The notes below the pieces were generated by a model. It was not told the DNA's origin, ran no database searches, and saw only the letters and a program-made list of their open reading frames with translations. Source: Pleomorphomonas sp. (GTDB lineage: Bacteria; Pseudomonadota; Alphaproteobacteria; Rhizobiales; Pleomorphomonadaceae). From it: DNA of 64,000 nucleotides. Shown here in pieces: positions 51,249-61,463 of this stretch (position 1 is the stretch's first letter; every line of letters begins with the position of its first letter). The stretch spans positions 143,622-207,621 of the forward strand of contig JARKNW010000057.1 in the NCBI GenBank assembly GCA_029976075.1, written 5' to 3'. Position numbers and translations under genes: made by a program.

Positions 51249-52265
51249 TCAGGCACCGGCGGCGTCAAAGGCGGCCAGCGCGGCGTCGAGCCGAGCCAGA
51301 ACACCCTCGACGTCATCATGCGGCGATCCAGCGCGCCCCTTCAATGCCTTTTCGGCGCGCGAGGCTGCTTTTCCAGCAAGGAAGGGCGCCTCAGCGGCAA
51401 CGGCAACCATTTCCGACATGTCGCCAGAACAATGGAGGGCGATATCGCAGCCAGCGGCAAGCGTTGCCCGCGCCCGCTCGGCGATGGTTCCCTTCAGGGC
51501 GTTCATCGACAGATCGTCGGAGAACAGAAGCCCATCAAATCCAATACGATCGCGGATGATCTTCTCAATGATCTCCGGCGATTGGGTCGCGGGCCGATCC
51601 GCATCGATCGCCGTGTAAACGAGGTGAGCCGTCATCGCTGCCGGCAAGTCGGCCAGGGCAGCAAAAGGAATGAAATCCGTGGCAGCCAGATTTTCGATGG
51701 AAGCGTCGACCACCGGCAACTCGTGATGGCTATCAACCCGAGCGCGGCCATGGCCCGGTACATGCTTGATCACCGGGAGCACGCCCGCCGCCATCAGCCC
51801 GTTGGCAAAGGCCCGACCGGCATCAGCCACCAAGTCCGGGCGCTCGCCATAGCTGCGATCTCCGATAGCCGGCGTCATTCCGTCAGTCGCGACATCGAGG
51901 CAAGGGGCGCAATCGACATCGATACCAACGGCACAGAGGTCATCTCCCACCAGATGGCCGACATCCTCGATCAACTTGGCGTCGCCGACAAGATTTGCAG
52001 CGCCGGCCAGCCGTCGGCCGGAGGGATACTTGCGCCAGTTGGGCGCAGTCAGGCGCTGAACACGCCCCCCCTCCTGGTCAATCAAGACGGGGGCCTGCCA
52101 ACCCACGGCGTCACGAAAATCGCCGGTCAGGCGTTTCAACTGGTCCCGATCCTCGACGTTTCGACGAAACAGGATAAGGCCCCAAGGCGCTGCATCGGCC
52201 AGGAAGGAACGTTCCTCGGCAGAAAGCACGGCTCCCTTAAGGCCGGTTACGAAAGCGCGGGACAT
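51249..52265 (-). CDS. nagZ: Beta-N-acetylhexosaminidase
   Basis: NagZ is a family 3 glycosidase that removes N-acetylglucosamine from recycled peptidoglycan fragments in the cytoplasm. The family motif KHVPGHGRARVDSHHELP holds the Asp-His catalytic dyad, DVDCAPCLDVA is the upstream strand, and LLFSDDLSMNAL holds the nucleophile Asp. I chose the ATG at 52265 (MSRAFVTGLKG, 338 residues), which has GGAG upstream. The frame is open to 52310 but crosses the preceding terminator. Confidence 0.94.
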   Translation of the reverse strand: MSRAFVTGLKGAVLSAEERSFLADAAPWGLILFRRNVEDRDQLKRLTGDFRDAVGWQAPVLIDQEGGRVQRLTAPNWRKYPSGRRLAGAANLVGDAKLIEDVGHLVGDDLCAVGIDVDCAPCLDVATDGMTPAIGDRSYGERPDLVADAGRAFANGLMAAGVLPVIKHVPGHGRARVDSHHELPVVDASIENLAATDFIPFAALADLPAAMTAHLVYTAIDADRPATQSPEIIEKIIRDRIGFDGLLFSDDLSMNALKGTIAERARATLAAGCDIALHCSGDMSEMVAVAAEAPFLAGKAASRAEKALKGRAGSPHDDVEGVLARLDAALAAFDAAGA

Positions 52266-52275
52266 GGCGGTCTCC

Positions 52276-52320
52276 AAATAAAAGACCGCGTCGGACGCCA
52301 CCCGGCACACCGACGCGGTC
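52276..52320 (-). terminator. Intrinsic terminator after the SPOR gene
   Basis: A perfect 11-base-pair stem (GACCGCGTCGG / CCGACGCGGTC, loop of 15) is followed on the minus strand by TTTTATTT. It lies 20 bases after the SPOR stop and directly before the nagZ ribosome-binding site. It separates argS-SPOR transcription from nagZ-scpAB. Confidence 0.85.
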
Positions 52321-52339
52321 CAAGATCATCAGTTGCCGA

Positions 52340-53881
52340 TCAACGGGCAATCAGGCAATCGCCGCCGGCCGAACGAAGCTGTTCGCAGAGCGCAACGGCG
52401 GCCTCCTTGGTTGGCGCACCAACACGCGCCCGGTAATAGACACCCTTGCTTCCAAGGTCGGCTTGCTGAATATCGGCGACGGCCGAGCCCAAAATAGACG
52501 GGAACTTGCGCTGCAACGCGGCAAACGCGGACCGCGCCGCATCCTCGCTTCGCTGAGATGACAGCTGCACATAAGCGGCCGAGCCGCCACTTGCGGCTGG
52601 TGCCGATGCCGCCTGCGAAGCAGAGGGCAGACTTGCCACTTGGGCCGGAGCGGCGGGTTGCGCCTTAGCGGCAGCGGCGGTCAGATCAAGCGGACCGGAC
52701 GACGACGCAGCCGGGGGCGCCGCCGGTTTTGCAAGCGGCAGCGGAGCTGACCCCTGAGTTGGAACGGAAGCCGTTGTATCAACGGACGCTGACGGCACAG
52801 CAGCGAGATTGATGGGCATCGACTGGCCAGCAGCGTCGGTGAGATTACTCGGCGGAAGCCCCTGAGGCGCGGCCGGAGCCGTATCTGACGCGACGGTCTG
52901 GTTGCTGGACGCAAGCGGCGGGAGCCCCGCGCCCCCTTCAGTATCCTCGGCAGCAGCATCGCCACTCGCCGCATCACCGGTGGTTTCGCTCCGAGCGATA
53001 ATCTGCCCCGCTCCGTCGGCCGGCGCAGGCGTCGCGGACGCCGTCGCACTTGCAGGCTTGTCAGCCGGCGTCTCGATCAGCGAACCATCGGGCCGGACCA
53101 GCACTGTACGGACCCTGCGAGGACCGGTTTCGTTGGGGTCGAAGCCGGTCGGAAGCTCCGCCTCGACCTCCTGGCCATCCGGAAGCGTAATGCGGGAAAC
53201 GTGCGGCGTGACGGCGGGCAACTCCGGCACATCGCCGCTACGAGCCACCAAACGCTCCTCGCTCTTGGGCGGAGCGCCGCCAACCGTGTCGTAGACGGAC
53301 GTCCCCTCCGACGAAGCGACAACTTCCTGTGCGTTGGGGTCCGGCTTCACCTTGTAAGGGCCTTCAGGCGCCTTCACCACCACAGCCTCGCGAAAACCGG
53401 TCGAGCCACCGAAGAAAGCCCAGCCGGCAAACCCCACTGCAACAACAAGCACAGTTGCGGCCGCGGCCGTCATGAGGCGGCGACGGCCATGCGAGACGAC
53501 AGGTTCGGGCTCCTCCTCTGCATGAGGCGGAAGAACACCAAACTGATCGACGACCGGGTCGACACCATCGCGTTCAAACTCGGCCATGAACTCATCGAGC
53601 GCCTGATCATCCCAGGGATCGTAAGCCTGGTTGGTCTTTCTCGGCTGGCCGGCGGGCTGTTTGTAGACTTTCCCGGTACGCATATCGACCGGACTCATCG
53701 AAGCGATGTCTTGCTCCAGTTCGGCAGCAAGGGCGTCGACGAACTGATCCATGTCGGCGTCACTGGCCTGCCGACCGTTGAGGACATCCTCGTAATAGCG
53801 TTCTTCTTCGGTGAGGCGCCCATCGTTGGCGGACACGGCGGGCCGCATCTGCGTCTGTTCGGCTGCGCTGCTCCTGACCAT
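52340..53881 (-). CDS. SPOR-domain inner-membrane protein
   Basis: The 513-residue protein has a cytoplasmic acidic N-terminal part (about 1-135), a single membrane segment (MTAAAATVLVVAVGFAGWAFF), a long Ala/Pro/Ser-rich linker and a C-terminal SPOR domain (YVQLSSQRSEDAARSAFAALQRKFPSILGS, then VYYRARVGAPTKEAAVALCEQLRSAGGDCLI). SPOR domains bind glycan strands free of stem peptides at the division site. The role is probably in septation or envelope maintenance. The ATG at 53881 follows GGGAAGAG. It lies between argS and nagZ, as in many alphaproteobacteria. Confidence 0.9.
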   Translation of the reverse strand: MVRSSAAEQTQMRPAVSANDGRLTEEERYYEDVLNGRQASDADMDQFVDALAAELEQDIASMSPVDMRTGKVYKQPAGQPRKTNQAYDPWDDQALDEFMAEFERDGVDPVVDQFGVLPPHAEEEPEPVVSHGRRRLMTAAAATVLVVAVGFAGWAFFGGSTGFREAVVVKAPEGPYKVKPDPNAQEVVASSEGTSVYDTVGGAPPKSEERLVARSGDVPELPAVTPHVSRITLPDGQEVEAELPTGFDPNETGPRRVRTVLVRPDGSLIETPADKPASATASATPAPADGAGQIIARSETTGDAASGDAAAEDTEGGAGLPPLASSNQTVASDTAPAAPQGLPPSNLTDAAGQSMPINLAAVPSASVDTTASVPTQGSAPLPLAKPAAPPAASSSGPLDLTAAAAKAQPAAPAQVASLPSASQAASAPAASGGSAAYVQLSSQRSEDAARSAFAALQRKFPSILGSAVADIQQADLGSKGVYYRARVGAPTKEAAVALCEQLRSAGGDCLIAR

Positions 53882-53941
53882 CGGCGTCGCTCTTCCCGTT
53901 TTTCTCCGCCACACCCGAACCGAACGATTCGTTGACGAAGG

Positions 53942-55693
53942 CTATCTCATCTCTTGGGGCGCATTGACGCCAAGAACCTCAAGGCCCGACGCAAGAACGT
54001 TCCTGACTGCCTTGACCAGAGCCAAGCGCGCATGCGTCAACAGTGGTTCATCAGGGTTAACAAAACGCAAATTTACATTTTCCTTGCCGGCGTTCCAATG
54101 CCCATGAAAGTCGCTGGCCAGCTCATACAGATAAAATGCGACCCTATGAGGTTCATGCGAGTCTGCCGCAGCATCGATAATGCGGGGGAACTCGGCCAAC
54201 TTCCGGATCAACGCCAGTTCCGACGGATCGGCAAGCAAAGGCAGCGGCGCGGCCGATTCGTCGGCGGCAGCGACCTCGGGCATTACTTCCTGAGCCTGAC
54301 GCAGGATCGAGTGGCAGCGAGCATGGGCGTACTGGACGTAGAAGACGGGATTATCCTTGCTCTGTTCCTTCACCTTGACGAAGTCGAAGTCGAGCGGAGC
54401 GTCGTTCTTGCGCATCAGCATCATGAAGCGCACGGCGTCTCGTCCGACTTCCTCCACGACGTCGGCCAGCGTCACGAAGTCGCCGGAGCGCTTACTCATC
54501 TTCACCGGTTCACCACCCCGGTAGAGCTTCACCAACTGGCAGAGGCGCACGATGACTTCGATGGTGCCGCCGGAAATAGCCTTGCCGACCGCCTCCAGCC
54601 GCTTGACGTAGCCGCCATGATCGGCCCCGAGGATGAAGATCATCTGCTTGAAGCCGCGCTGATACTTCGAGCGCATATAGGCGACGTCGGCAGCGAAATA
54701 GGTATAGCTGCCATCCGACTTGACGAGAGGACGGTCGACATCGTCACCGGCGGTCGACGAGCGGAACAGAACCTGTTCGCGATCTTCCCAGTCGTCCGGC
54801 AACTGTCCCTTGGGTGGCGGCAGGCGACCATCGTAAACGAGGTCGCGGTTGCGAAACTCCGCGATCATTTCGGCGATCTCGGAGGGCTGGTCGCCACGCT
54901 TGTCGTGCAGCGTCTTCTCAGAGAAGAACAGATCGTGCTTGACGCCGAGGAGCGCCAAGTCGGCACGGATCATGTCCATCATCATGTCGACGGCAAGCTT
55001 CTTGACGATCGGCAGCCAGTCCGCCTCTGGCAGCGACAGCAACCGCTCGCCCCAGGTGGCCTTGAGCGCCTCGCCCACCGGCTTCAGATAGTCGCCTGGA
55101 TAGAGACCCTCAGGAATCTCGATCGTCTCGCCCAGCGCTTCGCGATAGCGCAAGAAGGCCGATCGAGCGAGCACCTCTATCTGCCCACCGGCGTCGTTGA
55201 TGTAATATTCCTTGGTAACGTCGAATCCAGCCTTGGCCAGCAGACGGGCCAAGGCGTCGCCGACCACGGCGCCGCGACAATGGCCGACGTGCATCGGGCC
55301 TGTCGGGTTGGCTGAAACATACTCGACGTTGACCTTGAGCCCCTTGCCGAGACTGGTGGCGCCAACATCAAGACCCTGGGCAAGAGACGTCTTCAGGAAG
55401 CCGGTCCAGAAGGCCGGCGCGATGCGAAGATTGATGAACCCAGGACCAGCTACCTCGACGGCTTCAACATCCGGATCGTTCCGAAGCACAACGGCCATCT
55501 CCTCGGCGAGATCGCGAGGCTTCTTGCCGAGCGGCTTTGCCAGGAGCATGGCGGCGTTGGTGGCGACATCGCCATGGCTCGCATCGCGAGGCGGCTCGAC
55601 GGCAATGCGGGCAAGCGCATCGGCGGGGATATCGAGCGACAGGGAAGCGATAGCCGAGCGAATGCGCTCGCCGAACACCTGGAAGATATTCAT
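53942..55693 (-). CDS. argS: Arginyl-tRNA synthetase
   Basis: ArgRS charges tRNA-Arg. The 583-residue class I enzyme has an N-terminal Add-1 domain, the HIGH motif in [25 protein letters not shown], a KMSKS-type loop in [17 protein letters not shown], and a C-terminal anticodon-binding helical domain starting [16 protein letters not shown]. Length is normal for alphaproteobacteria. The start [11 protein letters not shown] is typical. Confidence 0.97.
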   Translation of the reverse strand: MNIFQVFGERIRSAIASLSLDIPADALARIAVEPPRDASHGDVATNAAMLLAKPLGKKPRDLAEEMAVVLRNDPDVEAVEVAGPGFINLRIAPAFWTGFLKTSLAQGLDVGATSLGKGLKVNVEYVSANPTGPMHVGHCRGAVVGDALARLLAKAGFDVTKEYYINDAGGQIEVLARSAFLRYREALGETIEIPEGLYPGDYLKPVGEALKATWGERLLSLPEADWLPIVKKLAVDMMMDMIRADLALLGVKHDLFFSEKTLHDKRGDQPSEIAEMIAEFRNRDLVYDGRLPPPKGQLPDDWEDREQVLFRSSTAGDDVDRPLVKSDGSYTYFAADVAYMRSKYQRGFKQMIFILGADHGGYVKRLEAVGKAISGGTIEVIVRLCQLVKLYRGGEPVKMSKRSGDFVTLADVVEEVGRDAVRFMMLMRKNDAPLDFDFVKVKEQSKDNPVFYVQYAHARCHSILRQAQEVMPEVAAADESAAPLPLLADPSELALIRKLAEFPRIIDAAADSHEPHRVAFYLYELASDFHGHWNAGKENVNLRFVNPDEPLLTHARLALVKAVRNVLASGLEVLGVNAPQEMR

Positions 55694-55737
55694 CGGGTAC
55701 CTCGTGGAAGCCGGATTCCGGCCATTCGGCGAGGGGC

Positions 55738-56994
55738 CTAGCGCAATTCCGGCGTATCGTCAAACCAGCGGCGGTGTTCCTGAATGGCAAAGCGGTCAGT
55801 CATGCCGGCGATATAATCGCCTACACGCCGTGCAAGAGCTGCCTCATCACCAGCGTCTATCCCGAGACGCCACTCCTCTGGCATGAAATCGCGATGAGTG
55901 ACATACTTGTCGAAAAGGTCCCGGACCACTCTTTCGGCGTCGCGACGCACCCGCATGACTTCGGGGTGTCGGTACATGCGCGGGAAGAGAAATCCCTTGA
56001 TCGCGGCATCGACCGCAGCCATTTCCTCGGAAAAAGTGACGACCGTATGCCCGGCCCGCCGGATGTCGTCGGATGAACGAGGCTCGAGGTCGGCAAGTCT
56101 GGCGAGGGCGGAATTGATGACGTCCTCCACCATGGCCGTAATGAGACGTCGGGTGATCTCGTGAATGGTGCGGTGCCGATCGAGCCCTGGGTACTTCGCC
56201 TCGATGGTTCCGAGAAAACCTCCGATCAACGGCAACGGCCGAAGGTCATCGAGGGAGAAGAGGCCGGCACGAAGGCCATCATCGATATCGTGAGCGTCAT
56301 AGGCGATGTCGTCGGCAATGGCCGCGCACTGCGCCTCAGCGCTGGCGTAGGTATCGAGCTTGAGTGCGTAGAGATCGGGGTAGGCAAGCAGCGCAACCGG
56401 CAGCCCGCGCTCGGCATGACGGCCAATGGGCCTTCCCTCTGCGTCGGTCAGCGGACCGTTGTGCTTGACGAGGCCTTCGAGCGTTTCCCATGACAAGTTA
56501 AGTCCATCGAACTCGGCATACGAGTGTTCAAGTTCGGTAACGGCCCGAAACGACTGGGCATTGTGATCGAAACCACCAAACCCGGCGAGGCAAGCATCAA
56601 GCGCATCTTCTCCGGTGTGGCCGAACGGCGTGTGCCCAAGATCGTGGGCGAGCGCCAGCGCCTCAGCGAGATCCTCGTTGAGCCTCAGGGCGCGAGCCAG
56701 CGCGCGAGCGATTTGTGCAACTTCGAGCGTGTGAGTGAGACGAGTTCGGTAGTGATCGCCTTCATGAAAGACGAACACCTGCGTCTTGTGCTTCAGGCGG
56801 CGGAACGTCGTGGAGTGGATGATGCGATCACGGTCGCGCTGAAAGGGCGTGCGTGTCGGACTGGATTGCTCAGGATAACGGCGTCCGCGACTTTCATCGG
56901 GATGAACAGCGAAAGGCGCCAGCGGTTCAGTACCAAACCCGAGACCTGCCACGACTGCCTCCCCCAACGCTGTTCCGTGCCAACGAATTCGCAT
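55738..56994 (-). CDS. dgt: Deoxyguanosinetriphosphate triphosphohydrolase-like protein
   Basis: This is an HD-domain dNTP triphosphohydrolase that removes triphosphate from deoxynucleotides. Motifs are [18 protein letters not shown], the HD metal residues in [15 protein letters not shown] and [18 protein letters not shown], and [19 protein letters not shown]. The 418 residues agree with the type 2 dGTPase-like family. The exact start is uncertain, since the conserved part begins about residue 18 ([21 protein letters not shown]). It is 44 bases upstream of argS and divergent from erpA. Confidence 0.94.
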   Translation of the reverse strand: MRIRWHGTALGEAVVAGLGFGTEPLAPFAVHPDESRGRRYPEQSSPTRTPFQRDRDRIIHSTTFRRLKHKTQVFVFHEGDHYRTRLTHTLEVAQIARALARALRLNEDLAEALALAHDLGHTPFGHTGEDALDACLAGFGGFDHNAQSFRAVTELEHSYAEFDGLNLSWETLEGLVKHNGPLTDAEGRPIGRHAERGLPVALLAYPDLYALKLDTYASAEAQCAAIADDIAYDAHDIDDGLRAGLFSLDDLRPLPLIGGFLGTIEAKYPGLDRHRTIHEITRRLITAMVEDVINSALARLADLEPRSSDDIRRAGHTVVTFSEEMAAVDAAIKGFLFPRMYRHPEVMRVRRDAERVVRDLFDKYVTHRDFMPEEWRLGIDAGDEAALARRVGDYIAGMTDRFAIQEHRRWFDDTPELR

Positions 56995-57092
56995 GACCGG
57001 CTCTCGCAGCCGTCATTTGACTTTGCCATCCGCTGCCTTACGTATGTCAGCAGGGATCACACTTTCAAGTCATTCGAGCCCTAAGGACCACC

Positions 57093-57431
57093 ATGGAAGC
57101 TTTAGCCGCCAACATCACCCTGACCGCCGGCGCCGCCCGCCGGATCTCCAAGGTTCTGGAAAAGCAGCCGGGCAAGACGGCTTTGCGGATTTCAGTCGAA
57201 GGTGGCGGCTGCTCGGGCTTTTCCTATCGTTTCGATCTCGTCGAGGGCCGGAATGTAGATGACATCGCCGTTGAGCGCGACGGCGCCACGGTGCTGATCG
57301 ACTCGGTATCTCTTCCCTTCATGGATGGCTCGGAAATTGATTTCGTCGATGACCTGATGGGACAGGCCTTCAAGATCAACAATCCGAACGCCACCTCGAG
57401 CTGCGGCTGCGGTACGTCATTTTCGGTGTGA
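57093..57431 (+). CDS. erpA: Iron-sulfur cluster insertion protein ErpA
   Basis: ErpA is an A-type Fe-S carrier. The 112-residue protein has the three cluster cysteines in GGGCSGFSYRF and SSCGCG, and LTAGAARRISKVL at the start. The NPNATSSCGCGTSFSV end is typical of the IscA/ErpA type. It is divergent from dgt across 98 bases, a conserved arrangement. Fe-S proteins in this window (HupS, HyfI, the uracil-DNA glycosylase) are possible clients, by inference. Confidence 0.92.
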   Translation: MEALAANITLTAGAARRISKVLEKQPGKTALRISVEGGGCSGFSYRFDLVEGRNVDDIAVERDGATVLIDSVSLPFMDGSEIDFVDDLMGQAFKINNPNATSSCGCGTSFSV

Positions 57432-57483
57432 TCAGAGACTTCTTAGAACCCGACTGGCCCTGTAAAGTCGCAGGGCATCAACT

Positions 57484-57500
57484 GGGTGCCTCGGGCACCC
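57484..57500 (+). terminator. Hairpin after erpA, weak terminator candidate
   Basis: GGGTGCC / GGCACCC is a perfect 7-base-pair stem with a 3-base loop, 52 bases after the erpA stop. The following bases (TCCCTTG) are not a good T tract, so termination is uncertain. Confidence 0.35.
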
Positions 57501-57598
57501 TCCCTTGCTCGACTGGCGATTAACGTGGACCAACCACGGGGAAAAGCAGGGGATCAGAGCCGTTCGCCTGGGCGTCTTTCCAACAGGAGAGCGCGTAT

Positions 57599-58441
57599 AT
57601 GGCGATCATTCTCGACGGCAAGTCTGCTGCCCTTTCGCTCGAAACCGAGTTGGCGGCTCGTGTTGCCCAGCTCGGTACCCCTCCACCAGTACTCGCCACC
57701 ATCCTGGTGGGATCTGACCCGGCGTCTGCAACTTATGTCAAGATGAAGGGAGCTGCGTGTCGGCGCGTCGGTCTCGAGCCACGGCCCATTCGACTGCCGG
57801 AAGAAACAGGAACCGATGAGCTTCTGTCGGTGATCGACACCCTCAACTCAGATCCACGCGTCTGCGGCATTCTGCTACAACATCCCGTGCCACGGCATGT
57901 CGACGAGCGAGCCTGCTTTGATCGCATTTCGCTCGACAAGGACGTCGACGGCGTAACCTCTCTTGGGTTTGGCCGCATGGCGCTCGGTGAAGCAGCTTAT
58001 GGCGCAGCCACACCGAGTGGCATCATGCGTCTGCTTGCCGCCTATAGCGTTCCCCTTGAGGGGCGCCACGCTGTCGTGATCGGTCGCAGCCCGATCTTGG
58101 GCAAACCCATGGCAGCCCTGCTGCTGAATGCAAACGCAACCGTCACCGTCTGCCACTCGTTCACCAGGAACCTGCCGGACATCACCAGAGCGGCTGATAT
58201 TGTCATCGCCGCGGTTGGCAGGCCGCGCTTCGTCAGGGCGGAATGGATCCGAAAAGGCGCCGTAGTGATCGATGCCGGCTATCACCCAGGCGGGATAGGC
58301 GATGTGGATCTCGATGCGGTCATTCCGTTGACGAGCGCCTACACACCGGTTCCTGGCGGCGTGGGGCCAATGACCATTGCCAGTCTGATGGCACAATCGG
58401 TAGCCGCAGCAGAGGCCATGGCAGGCCTACGCGACGGGTGA
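57599..58441 (+). CDS. folD: Methylenetetrahydrofolate dehydrogenase/cyclohydrolase
   Basis: FolD interconverts 5,10-methylene-, methenyl- and 10-formyl-tetrahydrofolate. Family motifs are [14 protein letters not shown] (with the catalytic Lys), [28 protein letters not shown] for NADP binding, and the C-terminal [15 protein letters not shown]. Length of 280 residues is normal. The ATG at 57599 has AGGAG about 9 bases upstream. Confidence 0.96.
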   Translation: MAIILDGKSAALSLETELAARVAQLGTPPPVLATILVGSDPASATYVKMKGAACRRVGLEPRPIRLPEETGTDELLSVIDTLNSDPRVCGILLQHPVPRHVDERACFDRISLDKDVDGVTSLGFGRMALGEAAYGAATPSGIMRLLAAYSVPLEGRHAVVIGRSPILGKPMAALLLNANATVTVCHSFTRNLPDITRAADIVIAAVGRPRFVRAEWIRKGAVVIDAGYHPGGIGDVDLDAVIPLTSAYTPVPGGVGPMTIASLMAQSVAAAEAMAGLRDG

Positions 58442-58486
58442 GGCCAGCCGGTGGACTGTCCAAGAGCACATCGCAGCCTGAATGGC

Positions 58487-58516
58487 GCTTCCCATGAAAC
58501 TTCTTCGATGGGAAGC
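58487..58516. terminator. Hairpin between convergent folD and the oxidoreductase gene
   Basis: GCTTCCCAT / ATGGGAAGC forms a perfect 9-base-pair stem with a 12-base loop, midway in the 88-base spacer between two converging genes. That position suits a two-way terminator. There is no T tract on either strand. Confidence 0.4.
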
Positions 58517-58529
58517 ACCATGAACACGG

Positions 58530-59507
58530 CTAGACTGTCAGCAACGTCGAACCCACGGTCTGGCGGGCCTCCATAGCCTGATGGCAAGCCACAGCATCAG
58601 CCAGCGCAAACTTCTGGCCGATATTGATCGTTACGACTTCATTGCGGATTTGTTCGAAAAGATCCTCCGCGCATGCATCGAGGTCGCCGCGGTTAGCCGT
58701 GTAGTGTCCCAACGTAGGCCGCGTTACATAGAGCGAGCCCTTCTGCGATAGAATGCCCAGGTTAAACTCCGCGACCGGGCCCGACGAGTTGCCGAAGGAG
58801 ACAAACAGTCCACGGGGCTTCAGACAGTCGAGCGAAGCCGGGAAGGTATCCTTGCCGACCGAGTCATAGACCACGTCGCATTTGGCTCCGCGCGTAATCT
58901 CGGCGACGCGGGCGACGAAATCTTCCGTTCGATAATTGATGACGTGGGTATAGCCACAGGCTCTGGCGATCTCCGCCTTCTCTTCCGAACCGACGGTCGC
59001 AATGGAGGTGGCCCCGAGTGATTTCAGCCATTGACCGGCAATCTGGCCGACGCCCCCGGCACCGGCATGGAACAGCACGGTGTGATCGCGCGTCACCCGA
59101 AAGGTCTGACGCAGCAGGTATTGCACCGTCATGCCCTTGAGGAGGCTCCCCGCCACGGTGAAGCCGTCGATGTCGTCGGGGACACGGACGAGATTTTGCG
59201 CCGAGATGAGACGCGCCTCTGTATATGCGCCAACCGATCCGGCGTAGGCGACACGATCACCCGGGTGAAACTGGGCCACGCCCTCCCCGACCTTATCGAC
59301 GATACCGACGGCTTCCGCACCCGGAATGAACGGCAGGCCGGCCGGTGCGGGATAAAGCCCCTTGCGATAGTAAGTATCGATGAAATTGACGCCGATCGCC
59401 GTATGTCTCAGGCGCACTTCACCGGGACCAGGCGCGCCAACATTGACGTCTTCGAGCGACATTACTTCGGGCCCGCCCGCTTTACGGACAACGATCGCCT
59501 TCACCAT
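58530..59507 (-). CDS. qor: NADPH:quinone oxidoreductase (zinc-independent MDR family)
   Basis: The 325-residue protein matches quinone oxidoreductase 1 of the medium-chain dehydrogenase family. It has VNFIDTYYRKGLYPAPAGLPFIPGAEAVG, VLFHAGAGGVGQIAGQWLKSLGA for the NADPH site, and YDSVGKDTF. The zinc ligands of alcohol dehydrogenases are absent. I chose the ATG at 59507 (MVKAIVVRKAGG), with GGGAG upstream. The frame is open to 59579. The physiological quinone is not shown by sequence. Confidence 0.93.
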   Translation of the reverse strand: MVKAIVVRKAGGPEVMSLEDVNVGAPGPGEVRLRHTAIGVNFIDTYYRKGLYPAPAGLPFIPGAEAVGIVDKVGEGVAQFHPGDRVAYAGSVGAYTEARLISAQNLVRVPDDIDGFTVAGSLLKGMTVQYLLRQTFRVTRDHTVLFHAGAGGVGQIAGQWLKSLGATSIATVGSEEKAEIARACGYTHVINYRTEDFVARVAEITRGAKCDVVYDSVGKDTFPASLDCLKPRGLFVSFGNSSGPVAEFNLGILSQKGSLYVTRPTLGHYTANRGDLDACAEDLFEQIRNEVVTINIGQKFALADAVACHQAMEARQTVGSTLLTV

Positions 59508-59532
59508 GGCCTGCACTCCCGGAATCTGGGGA

Positions 59533-60753
59533 TTAGTTGGTCGAGGCGTTCGTACCACCAAGGGCGCCGACCTCGCCAATCATCTTTTGTTGGCCGGCAG
59601 GATCTTGCAGTGGCGGGTCGGCTTCGCGGGCAAAAACGCCCGACATTGCCACGAAGGGCAACATCATCAGAAAGGCCGCCGTCAGCCCGAAATGCTGGGC
59701 GACGAAACCGACACCCGGCGGTGCAAGCAGGAAAATGGCGGTAATGATCATCGACATCGCCGCCACGTTGCGTGCCGCATCCCCCGGCTTGTCCCCGGCG
59801 GCAGCCACGCCGATGGGCATCACCAGCGACACGCCGACACCCATCAGCGCCAGCGACAGGCCGGAGATGGCGATATGCGGCGAGAAGATGAAGCCAATCA
59901 GCCCCAGGGCCGTCGTCGTCGCACAAACGCGAACGATGTTCGATGCACGGTAGCGAGCCCGGAACCAGTCGCCCGCTAACCGGCCGACGAACATGGTCAG
60001 CGGAAACGTGCCATAGGCGGCGGATGTCCAGAAGGGACTGGGCTGGAGCTGTTCGCGCAGGAACAACGTCCCCCAGTCGTAGACGGCCCCTTCGGCCAGC
60101 GTCACTCCGGTCGCCATGATGCAGAGGCCGACAAGGCTGAGACTTGGCAAGGTGAACAGCGGTAGCTTGGCAGCATCGACCGGACGGGGCACCCGCGCGT
60201 ACATGGGGCGCGGCAACAGCAGGGCTATGCCGGCGCAACCTGCAACGCCAACAGTCGCCATCGCGGCCAGATGCCAGACCAGCGGCACTCCGAGCTGTCC
60301 GAATATCCCGGCCGAAAGAGCCCCACCGACAAAGCCGAGGCTCCAATAGCCGTGACACTGCGCCATATATTTCCGACCGCTTGTCGCTTCGAGACGCTGG
60401 ACTCCGGCATTTCCGCCGATCTCGAACAAGGTGTTGCCGGCACCGGCAAAAAACAAAACGACCGCCAGCATCATCCAATGTCCCGCCAGGCCGATCCCCA
60501 GAAGCATAGTAGCGGCCAGCACGAGCCCCCAGACACCAACGCGGGCTGCGGCGAAGCGATCCATCAGCGGGCCGGCGATCGGCGCCGTGACTAGCGCGCC
60601 CACCGGTCCAAGAAACAGCGCGATGCCCATGGTCGCCTTGTCGACCCCAAGATGAGCGAGCAGATCGGGCATGCGCGTCAGCCAGTTGGCCGTGAGGAAC
60701 GATGAGCCGAAATAGAGAGTGCCGATGCGCAGGGCGGTAAACACGACCATCAC
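59533..60753 (-). CDS. Major facilitator superfamily transporter, YbjJ-like
   Basis: This 406-residue protein has about 12 membrane segments and an MFS loop between helices 2 and 3 (APIAGPLMDRFAAARV). It resembles E. coli YbjJ and related transporters in FFAGAGNTLFEIGGNAGVQRLEA and EGAVYDWGTLFLREQL. The substrate is unknown. It starts MMVVFTALRIG. It lies 25 bases upstream of the quinone oxidoreductase gene on the same strand, so the two may be cotranscribed. Confidence 0.85.
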   Translation of the reverse strand: MMVVFTALRIGTLYFGSSFLTANWLTRMPDLLAHLGVDKATMGIALFLGPVGALVTAPIAGPLMDRFAAARVGVWGLVLAATMLLGIGLAGHWMMLAVVLFFAGAGNTLFEIGGNAGVQRLEATSGRKYMAQCHGYWSLGFVGGALSAGIFGQLGVPLVWHLAAMATVGVAGCAGIALLLPRPMYARVPRPVDAAKLPLFTLPSLSLVGLCIMATGVTLAEGAVYDWGTLFLREQLQPSPFWTSAAYGTFPLTMFVGRLAGDWFRARYRASNIVRVCATTTALGLIGFIFSPHIAISGLSLALMGVGVSLVMPIGVAAAGDKPGDAARNVAAMSMIITAIFLLAPPGVGFVAQHFGLTAAFLMMLPFVAMSGVFAREADPPLQDPAGQQKMIGEVGALGGTNASTN

Positions 60754-61055
60754 CAGTCAATGGGAAGAGCAGCGGCCCGGTGGACGAAGCCGCACGAGAC
60801 GATCAATCAGTAAAACGATTCAAACACCGAAAGCAATCCACAGTGGAGCGATTGGACCGGCTTCTCCGGCATTCCCAAAGCCCCCGTGCTCTTGCAATCA
60901 CACCAAGAAAGATGTCCGCGCATTGCAAGGGTTTGAAAATCGCCCTGCCCTCGGTTGCCATGTTGGTTACAGTCGAGTATGTGAAAGCCCGTTCGCGCCG
61001 GTCCCATCGCGGGTTATACTCGGCAAAGGTGGCAAAGCCGCTGCGATCAAGGTGG
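60754..61055. other. Intergenic region with a probable tRNA promoter
   Basis: These 302 bases lie between the divergent MFS gene and tRNA-Lys. A good -10 box, TATACT, is at 61015-61020, and a weak -35 (TTCGCG, 60992-60997) stands 17 bases before it, suited to transcription of the tRNA. No coding frame here is convincing. Confidence 0.4.
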
Positions 61056-61131
61056 GAGCGCGTAGCTCAGTTGGTAGAGCACGTGACTTTTAATCATGGG
61101 GTCATGGGTTCGAGTCCCATCGCGCTCACCA
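61056..61131 (+). tRNA. tRNA-Lys (TTT anticodon)
   Basis: The 76-base sequence folds as a standard cloverleaf. It has a 7-base-pair acceptor stem (GAGCGCG with CGCGCTC), a D arm with GCTCAGTTGGTAGAGC, an anticodon loop CTTTTAA giving anticodon TTT, and a T arm with GGTTCGAGTCC. The discriminator A and the CCA end are encoded. The variable loop is short, as for type I tRNAs. Confidence 0.96.
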
Positions 61132-61246
61132 TTCTTGATAATCCAGATGCGAGCTACCTCCCAACAGCCTCGGAAATGCACATACAGCGCTCTTGAAGGC
61201 ACTGTTGCGGATTAGCTTTTCTCTTGAAGACCGACCGGTCCGGCCA

Positions 61247-61273
61247 ACAAAAAAGGAGGGTAATCCCCTCCTT
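61247..61273 (-). terminator. Intrinsic terminator of the 50-residue gene
   Basis: An 8-base-pair stem (AAGGAGGG / CCCTCCTT, loop of 5) is followed on the minus strand by TTTTTTG. The TAA stop of the small gene overlaps the first bases of the stem, so gene and terminator form one unit. Confidence 0.85.
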
Positions 61274-61424
61274 AGAATTCGTAGGTATGCCTGACAGTAA
61301 TCCGCCGGCGTTCCTTGCGAAGCAAGTAGCAGCTTGAAGCGCAACCCTCGCTCCACGAACGGGGCACGGGGTGACGGCACCGAATGAACGGACACTTGAC
61401 GGCGTCCTGTGACAAATCGCTCAT
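61272..61424 (-). CDS. Small cysteine-rich protein, 50 residues
   Basis: I do not recognise this protein. It starts MSDLSQDAVKC and has four cysteines in the pattern C-x4-C-x11-C-x3-C (C11, C16, C28, C32), with His18 between them, then a basic segment (LLRKERRRITVR). It could bind one zinc or form disulfides. Support comes from context: ATG at 61424 with GAGGAAGGG upstream, a good sigma-70 type promoter 40-70 bases before it, and an intrinsic terminator overlapping the stop. A longer frame to 61508 would run through the promoter. Confidence 0.65.
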   Translation of the reverse strand: MSDLSQDAVKCPFIRCRHPVPRSWSEGCASSCYLLRKERRRITVRHTYEF

Positions 61425-61463
61425 GATCCCTTCTTCCTCGATCGTCCATTTATCTTGACCAAG

